A DNA stretch of 64,000 bases from Paenibacillaceae bacterium GAS479 (GTDB lineage: Bacteria; Bacillota; Bacilli; Paenibacillales; Paenibacillaceae), in NCBI GenBank assembly GCA_900105225.1, contig LT629764.1, forward strand, positions 322,098-386,097, in the 5' to 3' direction. Each line of letters begins with the position of its first letter. Position 1 is the stretch's first letter. Positions 61,316 through 64,000 of the stretch are shown piece by piece. The notes under the pieces were generated by a model, which made no database searches, had not been told where the DNA came from, and saw only the letters and a program-made list of their open reading frames with translations. Position numbers and translations under genes: made by a program.

Positions 61316-61663
61316 CTATTTCTTCTCAGCCAACCAAGCCGCCAAGTTGTCAATTTCCTCGGTGCTGAGCCGATCCTTAAAGCTCGGCATTCCGCCTCGT
61401 CCGTTCGTAATGATGGTGGCAAGCTGATCCTTCGTCAGCTTGGCGCCAGCTTTTTGCAAGCTGGGGCCCATTCCACCTTGAAGCTCGCCACCATGGCAGG
61501 ACATACAGTTCTCCTTGTAGGTTGTCGCCGGCTTCGAGTTCGATGTTCGATTCGTGTTTTCGTTGCCTACATTTCCTTCATTTTTCGATCCACCACCGCA
61601 TCCAGCCAGAGAGCCAACAACAATCAGAGTTAATCCTACATGCAACCATACTCGATTTTTCAA
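61316..61663 (-). CDS. cccB: Lipoprotein cytochrome c (c-551-like)
   Basis: The 115-residue protein starts at TTG 61663 with GGTGG upstream. Lipobox SLAGCGGG gives acylated Cys22; a low-complexity linker follows, then heme motif CMSCH (residues 53-57), GPSLQKAG and the distal ligand region NGRGGMPSFKDRL. This matches the small lipoprotein cytochrome c of Bacillales (CccB/c-551). It passes electrons outside the membrane to the terminal oxidases. It lies 36 bases upstream of the deacetylase gene in the same direction. Confidence 0.85.
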   Translation of the reverse strand: MKNRVWLHVGLTLIVVGSLAGCGGGSKNEGNVGNENTNRTSNSKPATTYKENCMSCHGGELQGGMGPSLQKAGAKLTKDQLATIITNGRGGMPSFKDRLSTEEIDNLAAWLAEKK

Positions 61664-61771
61664 CCGTTACCACCGCTTTCGTCAACGATAAGCGTATTAT
61701 TCCATTAGGCTCCTCTCCTATACCGCTTATCGGAAACAGCATGATGCTCTACATTTCGGATCTTTAAGCAA

Positions 61772-63190
61772 TCAGCTTTTTACCCTGGGCAGCAACGCCG
61801 CCGGAATAAGCGCCAGAGCTGTAAAACACAACGACCACAGGAACGTTTGATCAAAAGCAACTGCTCTTGCAGCAATATCTTGAGTCGGCTGTGCAGCAAG
61901 CTGATTTTGTAAAATAATGGCGATCATGGAGGCGCCAAAAGCTCCTCCAATTTGCTGCATAATACGGGTAGTGCTGCTCGCATGCGGGACTTGTTTAGTT
62001 GATAAGTCGAGGTACGCAGAAGCCATGACGGGCATGAAAATAGCCCCAAGCCCAGCACCTCTTATGATGAGAGCCACTGACAAATAAATTTGGTTTGTAT
62101 CGGTACCTGCTTGCAAAAAAGGCAACGTTCCCACTAGGACTAAAATAGTTCCAACCAGCACAACGGGGCGGGAACCGATTTGATCGGTCAATTTGCCCGC
62201 TAACGTGCGAGTGAGCAGCATGCCGATTCCTTGAGGAACGAGCAGCAATCCAGAAATAAGTACGGATTCACCGCGAATTTGCTGATAGTAAAGCGGCAGC
62301 AGCAGCATCGATCCATAGGTGGTAAGGCCGGATAAGAACAACAACATGGAGGACACCGTAAAGGAACGTACTTTAAATAGAGCTAAATCAATAAGAGCTG
62401 AGTTTGCTTTTCTCAAAGCGTGTAAAGCAAAAGCAATCAATAACAGCACACCTGCTATAAAGGGAACGAGGACGGCGGCATGGCCGAAACCGTTATTGGA
62501 GCCTACCTCTCCTAATCCATAAATAATCAGAACAATTGCCGGAGAAAGCAGCAGAAGCCCCAGCGTGTCTAGCTTCTGGGTGTTCGCTTCAGGCTCATCT
62601 TTAGGCAATCCTTTCCAAGCCATGATTATAGCTACGATGCAAATCGGGATATTCACAAAAAATATCCAGCGCCAGCTTAAATTACCAATAATTAAACCGC
62701 CCAATACCGGCCCGAGTATCGGCCCAAGCAGTGCAGGCAAGCCAGCAACCGCCATCGTTTTGCCCATTTTTTGTCCGCCGGAAGCGCGCACTCCCATCGT
62801 TTGCATAATAGGCATCAGTAGACCGCCGCCGATTCCTTGAATGATCCGGAAAAATATCAGGCTTTCTACATTCCACGCCAAGCTGCACAAAATGGAACCA
62901 AACAGAAACACGGTTAAAGAAAACAACCACATTTGTTTGCCGCCAAAGCGCTCTACCGCCCAACCTGTAAGCGGAATAACCATTCCAAGCGCAAGCAGAT
63001 AACTTGTCATGACCCATTGAATGGTCGACACCGTGGCATTTAGATCACGCCCCAATGTATCGATGGCAACATTCGTAATCGTCGTATCGAACAATGGCGC
63101 GAGAATACCGATGATGAGTATCCACATCATTTTTTTGGAAGCAGCCTCCTGCTCCTGCTGATGAAGAGCCACTCCATCCTGTTTCTCCAT
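61772..63190 (-). CDS. DHA2-family multidrug MFS exporter (EmrB/QacA-like)
   Basis: ATG 63190 is preferred, 9 bases after AAGGAG (GTG 63199 is too close). The 472-residue protein has about 14 helices. Motifs are LAPLFDTTITNVAIDTLGRDLNATVSTIQWVMTSYLLALGMVIPLTGW and GIGGGLLMPIMQTMG, followed by AGLPALLGPILGPVLGGLI (motif C of antiporters). It exports drugs or toxic compounds with protons. Its promoter region is shared with the divergent TetR gene, whose inverted repeats probably control both. Confidence 0.88.
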   Translation of the reverse strand: MEKQDGVALHQQEQEAASKKMMWILIIGILAPLFDTTITNVAIDTLGRDLNATVSTIQWVMTSYLLALGMVIPLTGWAVERFGGKQMWLFSLTVFLFGSILCSLAWNVESLIFFRIIQGIGGGLLMPIMQTMGVRASGGQKMGKTMAVAGLPALLGPILGPVLGGLIIGNLSWRWIFFVNIPICIVAIIMAWKGLPKDEPEANTQKLDTLGLLLLSPAIVLIIYGLGEVGSNNGFGHAAVLVPFIAGVLLLIAFALHALRKANSALIDLALFKVRSFTVSSMLLFLSGLTTYGSMLLLPLYYQQIRGESVLISGLLLVPQGIGMLLTRTLAGKLTDQIGSRPVVLVGTILVLVGTLPFLQAGTDTNQIYLSVALIIRGAGLGAIFMPVMASAYLDLSTKQVPHASSTTRIMQQIGGAFGASMIAIILQNQLAAQPTQDIAARAVAFDQTFLWSLCFTALALIPAALLPRVKS

Positions 63191-63220
63191 AATGCTCACT
63201 CCTTAAATTAAGATACTGTT

Positions 63221-63260
63221 CGTTTCTTATTTTTATGATATGCTATCGATATAAGAAACG
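63221..63260. promoter_or_regulatory. Divergent TetR operator region
   Basis: CGTTTCTTAT (63221-63230) and its exact complement ATAAGAAACG (63251-63260) lie 20 bases apart between the divergent exporter and TetR genes, with further matching GTT/AAC at the outer sides. Confidence 0.65.
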
Positions 63261-63291
63261 CAACGACTTTTATTTGAGGAGAATCAGATTG

Positions 63292-63888
63292 ATGAAAACT
63301 TCGGATGATCAACTCGTTGAAAGTACCAAGACAAGGCGTAGGGGCAAGGAGCTTGAGATCGCTATTTTAAAAGCGGTACAGGTGGAGCTTTCTACTGTGG
63401 GATATTCGAATCTCACGATGGAAGGAGTTGCGGAACGATCTGGGACAAGCAAAGCCGTCTTATATCGCCGCTGGCCGAATCGCGCAGAGCTTGTGCTGGC
63501 TGCAATTCACGCGCGAGTTCCTTTGCCTTTAGAGGAAGTCCCGGATACAGGGAATTTGCGGGATGACGTTTTGAGTGTGCTCAGATCGATGAATAAAAAT
63601 ATTTCGGAGATCGTTTGGGACGCTTTATTTGGACTTATGGCAGACATTGGGAACATTTCACTTGCTGAATTGCTCTTTCCTAATGGCCGGCAAAACAGAA
63701 CGATGACAATTGTGCTGCAGCGAGCTGTGGATCGAGGCGAAATTCGCCCAGACGCCATCAATTCGCGAATTTTGATACTGCCCATCGATCTCGCTCGGCA
63801 TGAAATACTGTTATATAGTAAACCGATGTCGGAAGAAACCATAGTTGAAATCGTGGATGAGGTGTTTTTGCCTCTTGTAGCGAAGTAA
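63292..63888 (+). CDS. TetR-family transcriptional regulator
   Basis: ATG 63292 follows GAGGAGA. In this 198-residue protein the helix-turn-helix is ELSTVGYSNLTMEGVAERSGTSKAVLYRRWPNRAELVLAAI; the C-terminal half (IVWDALFGLMADIG, VDRGEIRPDAINSRILILPIDL) is the ligand-binding part of AcrR-like regulators. It most likely represses the divergent exporter gene and itself. Confidence 0.9.
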   Translation: MKTSDDQLVESTKTRRRGKELEIAILKAVQVELSTVGYSNLTMEGVAERSGTSKAVLYRRWPNRAELVLAAIHARVPLPLEEVPDTGNLRDDVLSVLRSMNKNISEIVWDALFGLMADIGNISLAELLFPNGRQNRTMTIVLQRAVDRGEIRPDAINSRILILPIDLARHEILLYSKPMSEETIVEIVDEVFLPLVAK

Positions 63889-63911
63889 AAGAGGGTAAAA
63901 AAAACTCAATC

Positions 63912-63972
63912 AATTCTCAGTTGTGGGGAGAATTCATTAAACATAAAAAGCCCTCCTTGGATGGAGGACTTT
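63912..63972 (+). terminator. Two hairpins after the TetR gene, possible terminator
   Basis: AATTCTC/GAGAATT (63912-63934) is followed by AAAGCCCTCC/GGAGGACTTT (63946-63972). The second is flanked by A- and T-rich bases but has only a short T-run. Confidence 0.5.
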
Positions 63973-64000
63973 AAGGTGAAGAGAACTTTACTTTTACCAA

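Overview
The window looks like chromosomal DNA of an endospore-forming Bacillales bacterium, most likely Paenibacillus or a close relative. The evidence is strong AGGAGG-type ribosome binding sites, frequent GTG/TTG starts, a T-box leader, ydaO (c-di-AMP) riboswitches, B. subtilis-type genes (yqhH-yqhG, yqzE), an adenosylcobalamin ribonucleotide reductase, many carbohydrate-active enzymes with ABC uptake, and YjcZ-like small membrane segments typical of sporulation proteins. No rRNA operon, tRNA gene or CRISPR array was seen.

Layout. 1-3.8 kb: the 3' end of a parallel beta-helix protein, an IS4/Tn5-type transposase remnant and three tandem members of an unrecognised small-protein family (YjcZ-like membrane segment plus a beta-rich outer domain). 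3.8-14.4 kb: a sugar locus. A five-gene minus-strand operon (GH4 glycosidase, PfkB kinase, SIS isomerase, class II ketose-bisphosphate aldolase, second PfkB kinase) faces a DeoR regulator, and a LacI regulator lies next to a MalFG-type ABC importer whose promoter carries matching palindromic operators. 14.6 kb: the fourth small-protein paralogue. 15.1-24.2 kb: a potassium module. The minus-strand kdp operon (Rossmann-like gene, two microproteins including kdpF, kdpA, kdpB, kdpC and a tandemly duplicated KdpD-like protein without a kinase domain) sits behind two successive c-di-AMP riboswitches, each followed by its own intrinsic terminator; a solitary KdpD-type USP gene diverges from it. 24.4 kb: the fifth paralogue.

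25-37 kb: a secreted GH2 enzyme with three C-terminal carbohydrate-binding modules, a DUF6273-like gene, a metNPQ methionine importer with a palindromic operator in its promoter, a short nitrilase-like gene, a GNAT gene and a GH78 rhamnosidase. 37.4-40.8 kb: a beta-propeller/collagen-like surface protein. 41-43.4 kb: an AT-rich MFS exporter and ArsR-type regulator pair, probably acquired. 43.7-46.4 kb: a PhyH dioxygenase with a frameshifted sugar-phosphate isomerase, divergent from an AraC regulator. 47.0-47.9 kb: an internally deleted IS30-type element. 48-51 kb: a stalk-domain exported protein and a C-terminally shortened alanyl-tRNA synthetase behind a T-box. 52-55.2 kb: nrdJ and a 167-bp repeat with terminal inverted repeats. 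55.3-61.7 kb: yqhH-yqhG, an exported protein, yqzE, a CwlD-like amidase overlapping tail-to-tail with a divergent polysaccharide deacetylase, and a lipoprotein cytochrome c. 61.8-64 kb: a DHA2 drug exporter divergent from its TetR regulator.

The two most unusual things are (i) five dispersed paralogues of the small membrane-anchored family, each with a CATA-N3-T element like a sporulation sigma -10 box upstream, and (ii) tandem c-di-AMP riboswitches controlling a kdp operon whose kdpD-like gene has lost the histidine kinase and which has no kdpE. All function calls come from reading motifs by eye; no database search was run.
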